A stretch of 64,000 nt of DNA from JAWLEP01 sp964553045. Its GTDB lineage: Bacteria; Fermentibacterota; Fermentibacteria; Fermentibacterales; JCC-6. The notes beneath the pieces are model-generated. The model was not told where the DNA came from and did no database searches. It saw nothing but the letters and a program-made list of their open reading frames with translations. The stretch lies in the NCBI GenBank assembly GCA_964553045.1, contig CAZKJG010000007.1:69932-133931 (forward strand), read 5' to 3'. The first letter of the stretch is position 1. Every line of letters begins with the position of its first letter. Below, one piece after another: positions 8,780 to 17,128 of this stretch. A program made the translations under genes and the position numbers.

Positions 8780-9574
8780 ATGCGGCTGAGACTTGCCACC
8801 TGGAACGTGAACTCCATACGGACCAGGATGCCCTCGGTGCTGCGGTGGCTTTCGGAGTCCGGCACCGATGCTCTGCTGATGCAGGAGACCAAGGTCACCG
8901 ACGACCTCTTCCCCCGCGAGCCCCTGGAGGAGGCTGGCTACGAGGTGGCCGTGCACGGCCAGAAGCGCTACAACGGAGTGGCCATCGCCTCCCGGTTGCC
9001 CCTGGAGGAGGTGCGGACGGGACTGCCTTCGGGCTACCTGCCCGACCAGGCGCGGGCCATCTCCGCCACGGTCGCCGGCGTCAGGCTGCACAACGTGTAC
9101 GTACCCAACGGCGGCACCCCGGAGAGCCCCCGGTTCGCCGAGAAGCTGGCCTTTCTGGAGGAGCTTGCGAGGGTGTCGGCGGAATGGGACCACTCCCGGG
9201 GCTGTATCATCGGCGGCGACTTCAACGTGGCGCCCGGCCCGGACGACGTCTTCGACCCGGTGGAGATGGAGGGCAGGGTCTGCTACCACCCCGAGGAGAG
9301 GAGCAGGCTGGCGGGAATAATCGCCACCGGACTGGTGGACCTGTACAGGAGCCTGGCCCCGGAGGGCAAGGCCTACACCTGGTGGGACTACCGGGCGGCG
9401 GCATTTCGGCGCGACCGGGGCATGCGACTGGACCTGCTGCTGGCCACCCCGGGTCCGGCGGGCGCGCTGAGGGGCTGTGAGATACACAGGGATGTCCGGT
9501 CCTGGGAACGGCCCTCGGACCACGTCCCGGTAACCGCCGACATGGAACTGGATATCGAAGGGAGCGAGACATGA
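8780..9574 (+). CDS. xth: Exodeoxyribonuclease III (AP endonuclease)
   Basis: A 264-residue member of the exonuclease-endonuclease-phosphatase superfamily. The motifs are in order: WNVNSIR at the N-terminus, the metal-ligand Glu in MQETKV, YNGVAI, GGDFNVAP and the C-terminal SDHVPV catalytic His/Asp. Length matches XthA. It cuts at abasic sites and removes 3'-blocked ends in base-excision repair. A GGAGG precedes the ATG, and the gene overlaps the next one by four bases (ATGA). Confidence 0.93.
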   Translation: MRLRLATWNVNSIRTRMPSVLRWLSESGTDALLMQETKVTDDLFPREPLEEAGYEVAVHGQKRYNGVAIASRLPLEEVRTGLPSGYLPDQARAISATVAGVRLHNVYVPNGGTPESPRFAEKLAFLEELARVSAEWDHSRGCIIGGDFNVAPGPDDVFDPVEMEGRVCYHPEERSRLAGIIATGLVDLYRSLAPEGKAYTWWDYRAAAFRRDRGMRLDLLLATPGPAGALRGCEIHRDVRSWERPSDHVPVTADMELDIEGSET

Positions 9575-10545
9575 GGTTCACCGCTGCTGTTCTGCTGGCG
9601 GCTCTGGCCTGCCTGGCGCAGACGGCCCGGGAGGCGGCGCCGGTGGAGGTACACGAATGGGGAGTTCTGGTATACGGCGAAGACGACGACATGGGAATGC
9701 TCCTGGGTCTGCCCGGCGCCGAGACACCGCCCGCGGTGCGGGCTCCCGTGGTCTACTTCCACGGCCCGGAGTTCTCGGGAACCTTCACCGTGGGGCTTCC
9801 TACGGGGGACTTCACGGTCACGATCCCCGAGCCGGACCGGCAGGAGTGTGACACCGCCGTCTGGTCTCTCGAGGGGAGCTGGGCGGCGGAGAGGGAGGCG
9901 CCCGAACGGGCCGCCTCCTTCCTGCGGGACGCCCCCTCCGGCGGCAGCGCCCACTGGTCCGACGTGGAGTCGATGATGCTGTCCACGGAATCCGGAGGGC
10001 TCTCCCGATACCTCTACTACGAGTGCACACTGGACCCGGAGCTGCTGCAGCCTGCGGCGTGGACGGCCCCGGTGCAGTACGACGGCCGGGAGCTGCTGCT
10101 TCCCCCCAGGCTCTCGATTCCGGAGGCTCCCGGAAATCCCGACCTCCTTATCGTGACCCAGTCCGGCGACGGCCCGGTGATGTGGCGCGGCGGAGGCTGG
10201 GAGCTGGCCGACAGCGGCCTGGGCGGCCTGGACTGGATGCCCTACGCCCGCACCGAGGCCATGAACGTGCTCATGGACTGGGGCGTCGAGCTGCTGGAGA
10301 TTGACGAGATGCAGGCCCTGTGGAACACCTGGGAGCCCTGGGCCGTCCGACGCGACGACCCCGAGCAGTACGTGATCTTCAGCCGGCTGCGGCCGGAGAA
10401 GGTGGAGACCCTGTCCCGCATATCGCTGCAGACCGAACGGGGCCGGCCGGTGGAGTACTCCAGGTTCTTCCTGGGCGGGCTGGTGGTCTCGGGAGACGTC
10501 CCCGTCCGGCACATATCGCCGGACGAGGGGGATGACCTCCGCTAG
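9571..10545 (+). CDS. Secreted protein of unknown function
   Basis: 324 residues with a cleavable signal peptide (MRFTAAVLLAALACLAQ). The mature N-terminus reads VEVHEWGVLVYG, a VHEWG motif I associate with uncharacterised periplasmic proteins. The rest is acidic, rich in Trp and Gly, and predicted mainly beta. Its ATG overlaps the stop of xth, so the two are co-transcribed, although no functional link is evident. No catalytic motif was recognised. Confidence 0.7.
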   Translation: MRFTAAVLLAALACLAQTAREAAPVEVHEWGVLVYGEDDDMGMLLGLPGAETPPAVRAPVVYFHGPEFSGTFTVGLPTGDFTVTIPEPDRQECDTAVWSLEGSWAAEREAPERAASFLRDAPSGGSAHWSDVESMMLSTESGGLSRYLYYECTLDPELLQPAAWTAPVQYDGRELLLPPRLSIPEAPGNPDLLIVTQSGDGPVMWRGGGWELADSGLGGLDWMPYARTEAMNVLMDWGVELLEIDEMQALWNTWEPWAVRRDDPEQYVIFSRLRPEKVETLSRISLQTERGRPVEYSRFFLGGLVVSGDVPVRHISPDEGDDLR

Positions 10546-11897
10546 GACCCCTCTTCGGGGAGGAGCAGGTCGTCCAGCTCCTCCCGGGGGATCTCCAGGG
10601 CCGAGGAGGCCGCGTCCCGGTCCCCCTTGCAGCGCTGCAGGGTCAGTCTGGCGTGGTCGCGCATCACCTCTTCCATGGTCCTGTAGACCGTGCCCACGGC
10701 GTCGGGGTCTATGCGGCTGCGAACGTAGGAGGACAGCGCGTCCAGCGTGATCCGGTCGCTCTCCTCGTTCACCACCGCCATGGCGATGATGTTGCGCAGC
10801 TCCTGCATGTTGTCCGGGAAGGGGTAGCCCTTCAGAAGCTCGAGGAAGTTGTCATCGAAGCCCTCTATGCGCCTTCCCGTCCTGCGGACCTCCTGCTTTA
10901 GGAAGTGCTTTGCCAGGAGGGGAATATCCCCCGGCCGCTCCCGCAGCGGAGGTATCCGGACCGGGTTGACCATGAGGTGGAACAGCAGGTCCTGCGAGAA
11001 GCTCTCCCGGTAATCAGGCAGCGTCAGGTCCTTGGTCGAAGAGACTATGAAGCGCACGTCGGCCCTGCGAATGCGGGCGGAGCTCTCGCGGTAGTACTCG
11101 TCGGTCTGAATCACCCGCTTCAGACGCACCTGCACCGGTATGGACAGCGCCTCTATCTTGTCGATGAACAGGGTGCCCCCCTCGGCCTCCTCCAGAACCC
11201 CGGGCGCAGCCTGCTTCTCGCCGCCGTAGGCCCGGGCCTGGCCGAAGAGGAAGGCCGGAACCTCGTCGGGGAGGTGGCTGTCTGCCTCCACGGCGATGAA
11301 GGGCCCGTCCGAGCGGGGGCTGGCCCCGTGAATGGAGCGGGCCAGCGCCTCCTTGCCGGTACCCGGCTCTCCCCAGATGAAGATGGAGAGGTCGCTCTCG
11401 GCCATCTTCTCGGCCTGGTGCAGCACACGGATCATCTTGGAGTCCCGGGTGGGAAAGCCCTCGAAGGCGGCCTCGTTGTCCAGGCTCTCCCGGGAGAGGT
11501 CTTTGGGAAGCTGCTCGATGCTCTGGTGAAGGGCGTCGTGCTCCACGGCGTTCTCGATCACCTCCAGGAGTTTGTCGTCGTCCACCGGTTTCACCAGGTA
11601 GTCGAAGGCGTCCAGCTTCATGGCCTTCACCGCCAGGTCCACGTCGCTGACGCCGGTGAGGATGATCACCGGCATGTCATCGTCCCGGGCCCGCATTCTG
11701 CGGAGGATCTCCATGCCGCTGATGTTGGGCATGTCCATGTCCAGCAACATCAGGTCGAAGTCGTTCTCCTTCAGGAGGCCCTCCACGTTCCGGCTGTCGT
11801 TCTCCACCGTGACGTCGAAGACCTCCGTCTGCATGAGGAAGACCATGAAGTAGTTGGTCACCGCCACGTCGTCGTCGACTATCAGGATACGCTTCAT
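10542..11897 (-). CDS. NtrC-family-like response regulator with degenerate AAA+ motifs
   Basis: 451 residues: receiver domain (VDDD near residue 7, phospho-acceptor in LMLLDMDMPN, LTG, VKPVD), AAA+ domain (Walker A GEPGTGKE) and a Fis-like C-terminus. Three hallmark elements of sigma-54 activators are changed. The GAFTGA loop is absent (ARAYGGEKQ in its place), Walker B reads LFIDKIE instead of LFLDEIE, and the helix-turn-helix region (KGDRDAASSALEIP) is divergent. A normal bacterial enhancer-binding protein needs GAFTGA to contact sigma-54, so this protein probably does not remodel sigma-54 holoenzyme. The ATG overlaps the stop of the histidine kinase (ATGA), so the pair is coupled. The stop overlaps the end of the convergent gene on the other strand. 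Confidence 0.82.
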   Translation of the reverse strand: MKRILIVDDDVAVTNYFMVFLMQTEVFDVTVENDSRNVEGLLKENDFDLMLLDMDMPNISGMEILRRMRARDDDMPVIILTGVSDVDLAVKAMKLDAFDYLVKPVDDDKLLEVIENAVEHDALHQSIEQLPKDLSRESLDNEAAFEGFPTRDSKMIRVLHQAEKMAESDLSIFIWGEPGTGKEALARSIHGASPRSDGPFIAVEADSHLPDEVPAFLFGQARAYGGEKQAAPGVLEEAEGGTLFIDKIEALSIPVQVRLKRVIQTDEYYRESSARIRRADVRFIVSSTKDLTLPDYRESFSQDLLFHLMVNPVRIPPLRERPGDIPLLAKHFLKQEVRRTGRRIEGFDDNFLELLKGYPFPDNMQELRNIIAMAVVNEESDRITLDALSSYVRSRIDPDAVGTVYRTMEEVMRDHARLTLQRCKGDRDAASSALEIPREELDDLLLPEEGS

Positions 11898-13879
11898 GCC
11901 CCCTCCGCCTCGGTCTCGCATACCTCGCCGGCCGGAATCCTGATGGTGAAGGTGGTGCCCTCTCCCTCCTCGCTGGCCACGGAGATGTTCCCCCCGTGCT
12001 CCTCCACTATCCGGTAGGCGATGGCCAGGCCCAGGCCGGTGCCGCCCCTGGCCCGCTTGGTGGTGAAGAAGGGGTCGAATATCTGCTTGCGGGTCTTCTC
12101 GCCCATCCCCTTCCCGTTGTCGGCTATCTCTATCACCACATCGTCGTCCTCGTGGCGGGAGCTCACCTGTATCAGTCCCTTTCGGCCGTCGGGAATGGCC
12201 TGGCCGGCGTTCACTATCAGGTTCACCAGAACCTGCTCCATCTTCTGGCTGTTGCCGGTGAAGGTGGGCAGGTCGGAGGAGAGGTCCAGCTCGATCTCGG
12301 CGTGCTTGTGCACCTCCTTGTGCACCAGCCTGGTGGTGGACTCTATCAGCGTGTTCACATCCACGCAGTCCACCAGAAGCCCCTCGTCCTTCCGGGCGAA
12401 TCCCCGCAGGCCCTCCACGATGCTCTTGATCCGCTCGGAGCCGTGGGCCATGTCGTCCACCAGCGTCATCACGTGCTCGCGAAAGAAGTCGTACTTGAGC
12501 CTGGCAATCTTCAGGTCCGAGTGCTCCTCGTACCACCTGTCCAGTATGGGAATGATGTCCTCCAGCGCCTGCTTGAGGATCTTGATATTGCCGCGGATGA
12601 ACTGGTTGGGGTTGTTTATCTCGTGTCCGATCCCGGAGACCAGCTGCCCCAGGGAGGCCAGCTTGTCCGCCTGCTGTATCTGCTGCTCGTAAGTCTTCTC
12701 CAGGGTCACGTCCCGGTAGAACTCCAGTATGCCGTCCACCTCGTGGTCCTTGTTGTATACCGGCAGGGCGTGGACCTCCAGGTAGCGGTCACCGTGCTTC
12801 ATGGTCAGGGTCACCGGGGTCTTGTCCTTCATGATCTTCACCAGGCGGCAGTCCTCGCACTTGGTCTCCCGGTCGAAGATGCTGCGGTAGCAGTAGCTTC
12901 CGGCGGGAATGTCCTCGCGGTTGGTCATCACCACCTTGCGGTTGCGGTCGATGAGGACCACGTCGTCGGGCACCGCCTGGAAGACGGTCTCCAGGCGGGT
13001 CCGGGCCTCCTCCCAGCCCCGGTTGACGCGTTCCAGGTAGCTGTCCACGATGCCCAGCTTGTCCTGCTGCTCGCGGAGCTCGATCTCCCGCTGATCTATC
13101 TCCCGCTTCAGCTCCCGAAGCTGCCGGTCGTACTCCTCCTGCTCCTCCTCGCGGAGGGCCATCCGCTCCCGCAGTTCCTTTCGCTCCAGGGCCAGGCTCA
13201 GCGTGCGGCCGATCTCGTTCAGCATCCGCTGCTCCTCGTGCAGCAGCTGATGCTTGTCGTTGAGGTAGCCCACGCGGATCTCGCCGCTCTCCCTGCCCCC
13301 CACCACCAGCTTTGTGGACAGGTAGCGGTCGGTGGCCGGCTTCTGGCCGTACTCGATGCCCTGGTACTGGGAGTAGACGACCACCTCCTCGGGGTAGAGC
13401 ATGCCCTGCGCGAGGTAGCGGGGCAGCTTCTCGAAGAACTCCCGGATTGAGGCCGACACCTCTATCCATTCCGCCACCTCGTAGAGGCAGGAGAGCTCCT
13501 TGATCCGCTCCTCCTTCTCCCACTCGCTCCCCGAGCCGAGGGGATGGAGCTTGTTGCCGAAGAACAGGAACACCGGTCCCCGCTTGGGCTCGGCGTAGCT
13601 GGCCTTGAGGGGAATGCTGCGGTCCGGGTCGTCCCTGGTTGTCAGGCCGCCGACTCCCCGGTTGCCGCTGCGGGCCTGGGCCATGGCCTCCCGGAAGGTG
13701 GCCGCGGAGCCCTGGGTGAGGATGTCCTCCAGCCTCTTGCCCTCCAGGTCGCCGTTCTGCTCCGGCAGATCCTCGGCCAGAGACCGGCTGACGTGGATAA
13801 CCGCGCCGTCCTCCCCGGTGACCAGCAGGTAGTCGAAGTTGACCTCCAGCAGAGCGTAGAGGTCCTCGAGCTTCAGCAT
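11894..13879 (-). CDS. Cytoplasmic PAS-containing sensor histidine kinase
   Basis: From the ATG at 13879 (AGGGGGGA upstream) the protein has 661 residues. It starts with a PAS-like domain and a central region resembling GAF. A long charged coiled coil (around ELKREIDQREIELREQ) precedes a second PAS domain with a CEDC motif, then HisKA (LVSGIGHEINNPNQF) and HATPase_c (NAGQAIP, DNGKGMG, GGTGLGLAI). There is no membrane segment, so it senses a cytoplasmic signal. It is translationally coupled to the degenerate NtrC-type regulator downstream, which is presumably its phosphorylation target. The 62-codon upstream extension lacks conserved character. Confidence 0.85.
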   Translation of the reverse strand: MLKLEDLYALLEVNFDYLLVTGEDGAVIHVSRSLAEDLPEQNGDLEGKRLEDILTQGSAATFREAMAQARSGNRGVGGLTTRDDPDRSIPLKASYAEPKRGPVFLFFGNKLHPLGSGSEWEKEERIKELSCLYEVAEWIEVSASIREFFEKLPRYLAQGMLYPEEVVVYSQYQGIEYGQKPATDRYLSTKLVVGGRESGEIRVGYLNDKHQLLHEEQRMLNEIGRTLSLALERKELRERMALREEEQEEYDRQLRELKREIDQREIELREQQDKLGIVDSYLERVNRGWEEARTRLETVFQAVPDDVVLIDRNRKVVMTNREDIPAGSYCYRSIFDRETKCEDCRLVKIMKDKTPVTLTMKHGDRYLEVHALPVYNKDHEVDGILEFYRDVTLEKTYEQQIQQADKLASLGQLVSGIGHEINNPNQFIRGNIKILKQALEDIIPILDRWYEEHSDLKIARLKYDFFREHVMTLVDDMAHGSERIKSIVEGLRGFARKDEGLLVDCVDVNTLIESTTRLVHKEVHKHAEIELDLSSDLPTFTGNSQKMEQVLVNLIVNAGQAIPDGRKGLIQVSSRHEDDDVVIEIADNGKGMGEKTRKQIFDPFFTTKRARGGTGLGLAIAYRIVEEHGGNISVASEEGEGTTFTIRIPAGEVCETEAEGA

Positions 13880-14064
13880 CGGTCCCCCCTTCAGGGCCGG
13901 TGGCTTCCTTGCGGGCCTCAGCAGGGAAAGCTGGCCAGAGACGGCGGCGATGTCCAGAGGTACCTCAGCCCCGCCGGGTTGTCCATCCCTCCATCCAGAG
14001 ATATCTTTTTCTGGAGGAAGCCCCCAGCCGCGGCACGCCCAAGGCCCGAAACGAGGAGGGATCA

Positions 14065-14571
14065 ATGGTCGGTAGTTCGTCTGCCCGCGCCGCCGTATGG
14101 AAGGTGCGATGGCTCCCCATGCTGCTCCTTATGCTTCCCGGGGCGGGGCTGATCGTGGCATCCTTCTTCGTAGAGGTCGAAGCCATGGAAGAGGGCGAAC
14201 TCCACCCCCTTCTCTTCCTGGGCATGCTCTTCCTGGCAATCATCATCGGCCTCATGGCGGTATTCGCCCTGAGGGGCCGGGCCACCATACGTCTGATCAG
14301 GAACGGGGTTCCGGCCGAGGTGGAGGTGCTGGACATCGAGGAGACCGGGACGCGGGTCAACGACATGCCGGTGGTGAGTCTCCGGCTGCTGTTCACCGAC
14401 GGCAGCGGGCATGCCCGGGAGGTGGAGCACAGGCAGATGCTCAGCCGGCTCATGCTCATAAAGATAGAACGTGGGGACACGCTGCATGTCCGGGTGCATC
14501 CGAAGAGGCCCGAAAAGTTTGCCCTCCTCTTCGGTGCCGGGCCCGGGGAACCGGAAGGAGGGCGAGGATGA
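14065..14571 (+). CDS. Two-helix membrane protein, paralogue 1
   Basis: 168 residues starting at an ATG with GAGGAGGG upstream. Two membrane segments (about 15-32 and 48-70) are followed by a soluble beta-rich domain with the pattern NGVPAEVEVLDIEETGTRVND, then a hydrophobic strand and GDTLHVRVHP. The fold pattern resembles small DUF3592-type membrane-anchored domains. The next gene is a clear paralogue and overlaps it by four bases (ATGA). Function unknown. Confidence 0.75.
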   Translation: MVGSSSARAAVWKVRWLPMLLLMLPGAGLIVASFFVEVEAMEEGELHPLLFLGMLFLAIIIGLMAVFALRGRATIRLIRNGVPAEVEVLDIEETGTRVNDMPVVSLRLLFTDGSGHAREVEHRQMLSRLMLIKIERGDTLHVRVHPKRPEKFALLFGAGPGEPEGGRG

Positions 14572-15047
14572 CCGAGGCAAAGGGCGGAAGCATCAGCCTG
14601 TGGTCGGTGGACGTGCGCTGGATGCTCCTCTTCATGCTGCCCGGCGTCGGCCTGATCGTGGCGTCCTTCCTAGTCCCCGAGGACGCGCTGACCGACGACG
14701 GCCATCCCCTGGACACGTTCCTGCTGCTCATGGGCGGCTTCTTCGTGGTGGTGGACCTGGCGGTGATCGGCTTTGTCAAGCTGCGCAACAGGGCGAAGAT
14801 GGACTTCGCCCGCAACGCACTTTCCGGCACCGCAGAGGTGCTGGAGATGTCGGAGACCGGCACTCGGGTCAACGACATGCCGATGGTGCGCTTCCGGCTG
14901 CGGGTCAACGACGGCTACCGGCCGGTCCGGGAGGTGGTGCACAAGCAGGTGATGTCCTACCTGACGCTGCGCGACATACACGCAGGCGACACGCTGAACG
15001 TAAAGGTGCACAAGGAGAAGCCCGGGAAGCTGATCATCCTCACCTGA
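14568..15047 (+). CDS. Two-helix membrane protein, paralogue 2
   Basis: 159 residues, a tandem duplicate of the preceding gene. The shared blocks are LLFMLPGVGLIVASF, ETGTRVNDMP and HAGDTLNVKVHKEKP. It again has two N-terminal membrane helices and a soluble domain. Sequence divergence between the copies is substantial, so the duplication is old. A third, more distant relative appears at 20205-20573. Function unknown. Confidence 0.75.
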   Translation: MTEAKGGSISLWSVDVRWMLLFMLPGVGLIVASFLVPEDALTDDGHPLDTFLLLMGGFFVVVDLAVIGFVKLRNRAKMDFARNALSGTAEVLEMSETGTRVNDMPMVRFRLRVNDGYRPVREVVHKQVMSYLTLRDIHAGDTLNVKVHKEKPGKLIILT

Positions 15048-15134
15048 ACTCCGCCTGGGAACCGGGCCCAGCCGGACGTTTGCAATTCCATACCGATCGA
15101 ATATGAAGCAATCGAGGCAGAAAAGAGCAGGGAA

Positions 15135-15185
15135 GGGGAGTCCAATGGGAAGGGAAGTCCAATGGGAAGGGAAGTCCAATGGGAA
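15135..15185 (+). repeat. Three 17-bp tandem repeats, each carrying a Shine-Dalgarno and ATG
   Basis: The unit GGGAAGTCCAATGGGAA is present three times directly upstream of and into the DOMON gene (the first copy has GGGGAG). Each unit places an ATG (15145, 15162, 15179) about seven bases after a GGGAAG ribosome-binding site. Because the period is 17, the three ATGs lie in three different frames and only the last opens the gene. The array is prone to slippage. Confidence 0.8.
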
Positions 15186-15736
15186 GGGCACTTGTCCTGA
15201 CGGTGGTTCTGGCCCTGGCGGGAGCCGCTGCGGCGCAGGAGTGGCAGGAGATCAACGTTGACGATTTCACCCTGAGATGGGCCACCCAGACCGGAGACAG
15301 CCTGGCGGTGGAGCTCACGGGACCCACCACGGGATGGGTGGCCGTGGGCTTCGACCCCGAGCAGATGATGCAGGGGGCCAACCTGATCATCGGCTACGTG
15401 GAGTCGGGAACGCCCAGCCTCAGGGACGACTACGGAGTGGCGCCCACCTCCCACGCCCCGGATACGGCCCTGGGCGGAACGGATGACGTCACGATCAACG
15501 GCGGCGATCAGACCGGCGGGGAGACCACCATCGAGTTCAGCATACCGCTTGACTCCGGCGACTCCTACGACAAACCCCTGTCACCCGGAAACACCTATCC
15601 GGTCATTCTGGCCCGGGGCCCCGACGGAGCCGACGACTTCACCACCTATCACGAGTTCGTTACGGCCGCGGAGATCGAGATCTGGGCCCTGGACTTCGCA
15701 AGTGAGAGCTGGGGAGGTCTGAAGGCGCTGCCCTGA
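15179..15736 (+). CDS. Secreted DOMON-domain protein
   Basis: 185 residues with a signal peptide ending near AGAAAAQ. The mature protein is one DOMON-type beta-sandwich: TLRWATQTGDSLAVELTG, then TTGWVAVGFDP and a GYVESG strand. DOMON domains bind haem or sugars and are common in secreted redox proteins of diderm bacteria. A close paralogue that is a lipoprotein lies at 16506-17039 on the other strand, with a predicted barrel protein between them. The start is the last of three ATGs in a tandem repeat. Confidence 0.8.
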   Translation: MGRALVLTVVLALAGAAAAQEWQEINVDDFTLRWATQTGDSLAVELTGPTTGWVAVGFDPEQMMQGANLIIGYVESGTPSLRDDYGVAPTSHAPDTALGGTDDVTINGGDQTGGETTIEFSIPLDSGDSYDKPLSPGNTYPVILARGPDGADDFTTYHEFVTAAEIEIWALDFASESWGGLKALP

Positions 15737-15741
15737 GGCCC

Positions 15742-16485
15742 CTAGATCAGCCTCCTGATCCGGAAGTTCAACCGCGGGTCGCTGTCGGTCACACCTGCCA
15801 TGGTGCCCCGCAGGCGCATGCCGGTGGAGTTACCCAGACCGAACATGAACTGATGGCCCCAGGTCCGTACGGTTATTCCGAACGCGAAAGCGGCGTTCTC
15901 CGCCGTCTTCTCCCCGTCCCCCACCACCGGCATGAACTCGCCCCAGAGGCTATAGGCGTCGCTCAGCAGCAGGTCTCCGCCCAGCGCCAGCCCGGGTATC
16001 TCCGTGCGGGTGTCGTACCCTCCGGAGACCACCGGCCGAAGTCGCCACAGCCTCTGGAGGGGCTCCACGGAGCCCTCCAGCATGCCGCCGGACTCCCGCT
16101 CGTCAGCGGAGACCTCCTGTGAGTAGAAGCCCGCCTGCGCCCGCAGGCCAAGGCCGGCGGCGACGCAGCTCCATCCCGCCGAGGCGCCCCAGATGCTCCC
16201 GTAGCGGACGTACGAAACCCCCAGGTCCAGGTGCGAGGGCAGCATCATCCTGGCGCCCAGCCGGACGTTGGCGCCGATGTCGGCACCGAAGAAGTCCTCG
16301 AAAGGGTCCTCGAAGGCGTCCCCCAGGAACCTGTGGTCGACGCTTACCTCTATGTCGCCCTGCTCCAGCCCCAGCAGAGGGGTCTCGACGTCCATCATCC
16401 CGTTCTCGGGGTAGATATCTTCGCCTGCCGCCGCGGCGGCCATCGCAAGCACGGCGAAGGCCACCACCATCCGGAGCCCGTTCAT
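15742..16485 (-). CDS. Outer-membrane beta-barrel-like protein (DUF5777-like)
   Basis: From the ATG at 16485 (GGAGGAGA upstream) the 247-residue protein has a signal peptide ending near AAAAAGE. Alternating strands run the length of the protein and end in an R-x-R-RLI tail. The conserved pattern (SVDHRFLGDAFEDPFEDFFG, HQFMFGLGNSTGM) resembles a barrel family that I associate with DUF5777 in Bacteroidetes. It sits between two DOMON proteins, and together they may form a small outer-membrane or extracellular redox set; that grouping is inference from position only. Confidence 0.6.
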   Translation of the reverse strand: MNGLRMVVAFAVLAMAAAAAGEDIYPENGMMDVETPLLGLEQGDIEVSVDHRFLGDAFEDPFEDFFGADIGANVRLGARMMLPSHLDLGVSYVRYGSIWGASAGWSCVAAGLGLRAQAGFYSQEVSADERESGGMLEGSVEPLQRLWRLRPVVSGGYDTRTEIPGLALGGDLLLSDAYSLWGEFMPVVGDGEKTAENAAFAFGITVRTWGHQFMFGLGNSTGMRLRGTMAGVTDSDPRLNFRIRRLI

Positions 16486-16505
16486 ATCTCCTCCCATTCC
16501 CCCGT

Positions 16506-17039
16506 CTAGATCTCTATGCTGACCGAGGTGGCGACCTGGTGAGGCGAGACGAAATCGTCCGCGCCGTCGGCCCCGCTGGCCAGTATGACCGTGTACGTCT
16601 GTCCCTCCACCAATGGCTTGTCGTACTCGTCTCCGGAGGAAAGGGGAATGGTGAACTCCAGGGTGGTCTCCCCCGAGGCCTCGCCTCCGCCGTCCAGCGT
16701 GAGGTCGGAGGTGCCTCCCAGCAGGGTGTCGGATGCGTGGGAGAAGCTTCCGGTACCCCAGTCGTCACGGATCTCCACCGCGCCGCCCTCCACGTATCCC
16801 AGCAGGAAGTTGGCTCCGCTCATCTGCTGGTCCGGATCGAACCCGACACCCACCCATCCGGTGGTTCCGCCGGAGAGCACCACTTCCAGGCTGTCGCCCA
16901 TGTCTCGCCATTCCAGGGTTATCCCCTGTGAGGTTACCTGCTGCCAGCCCTCCTCTCCCTGCTCCGGGCCCGTGCTGTCGTCGCCGCACCCCGCCAGCAG
17001 CGCCATCGCCGCCGTGAGCAGGGCAATGAAGCACTTCAT
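16506..17039 (-). CDS. DOMON-domain lipoprotein
   Basis: 177 residues. AGGAGG precedes the ATG, and the signal ends in a lipobox (LLAGC) followed by GDDSTGPEQ. The DOMON domain matches the one at 15179-15736 nearly block for block (TTGWVGVGFDPDQQMSGAN, GYVEGGAVEIRDDWG). It is probably tethered to the outer or inner membrane. It may be expressed with the barrel protein 20 bases downstream. Confidence 0.83.
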   Translation of the reverse strand: MKCFIALLTAAMALLAGCGDDSTGPEQGEEGWQQVTSQGITLEWRDMGDSLEVVLSGGTTGWVGVGFDPDQQMSGANFLLGYVEGGAVEIRDDWGTGSFSHASDTLLGGTSDLTLDGGGEASGETTLEFTIPLSSGDEYDKPLVEGQTYTVILASGADGADDFVSPHQVATSVSIEI

Positions 17040-17128
17040 ATTGGACCTCCTCTTCCCATCTGCGCAATGCTCTCGGGCTCACTTCCGCTGCGGGGCTCCC
17101 GTTTGAGGGCCTCGCGCCCGTCCACCGT

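Noticed and set aside
10542..12536. A 664-codon fused frame for the NtrC-like regulator
   Set aside because: The first 213 codons run out of frame through the kinase gene; the receiver domain begins at the ATG at 11897 that overlaps the kinase stop.
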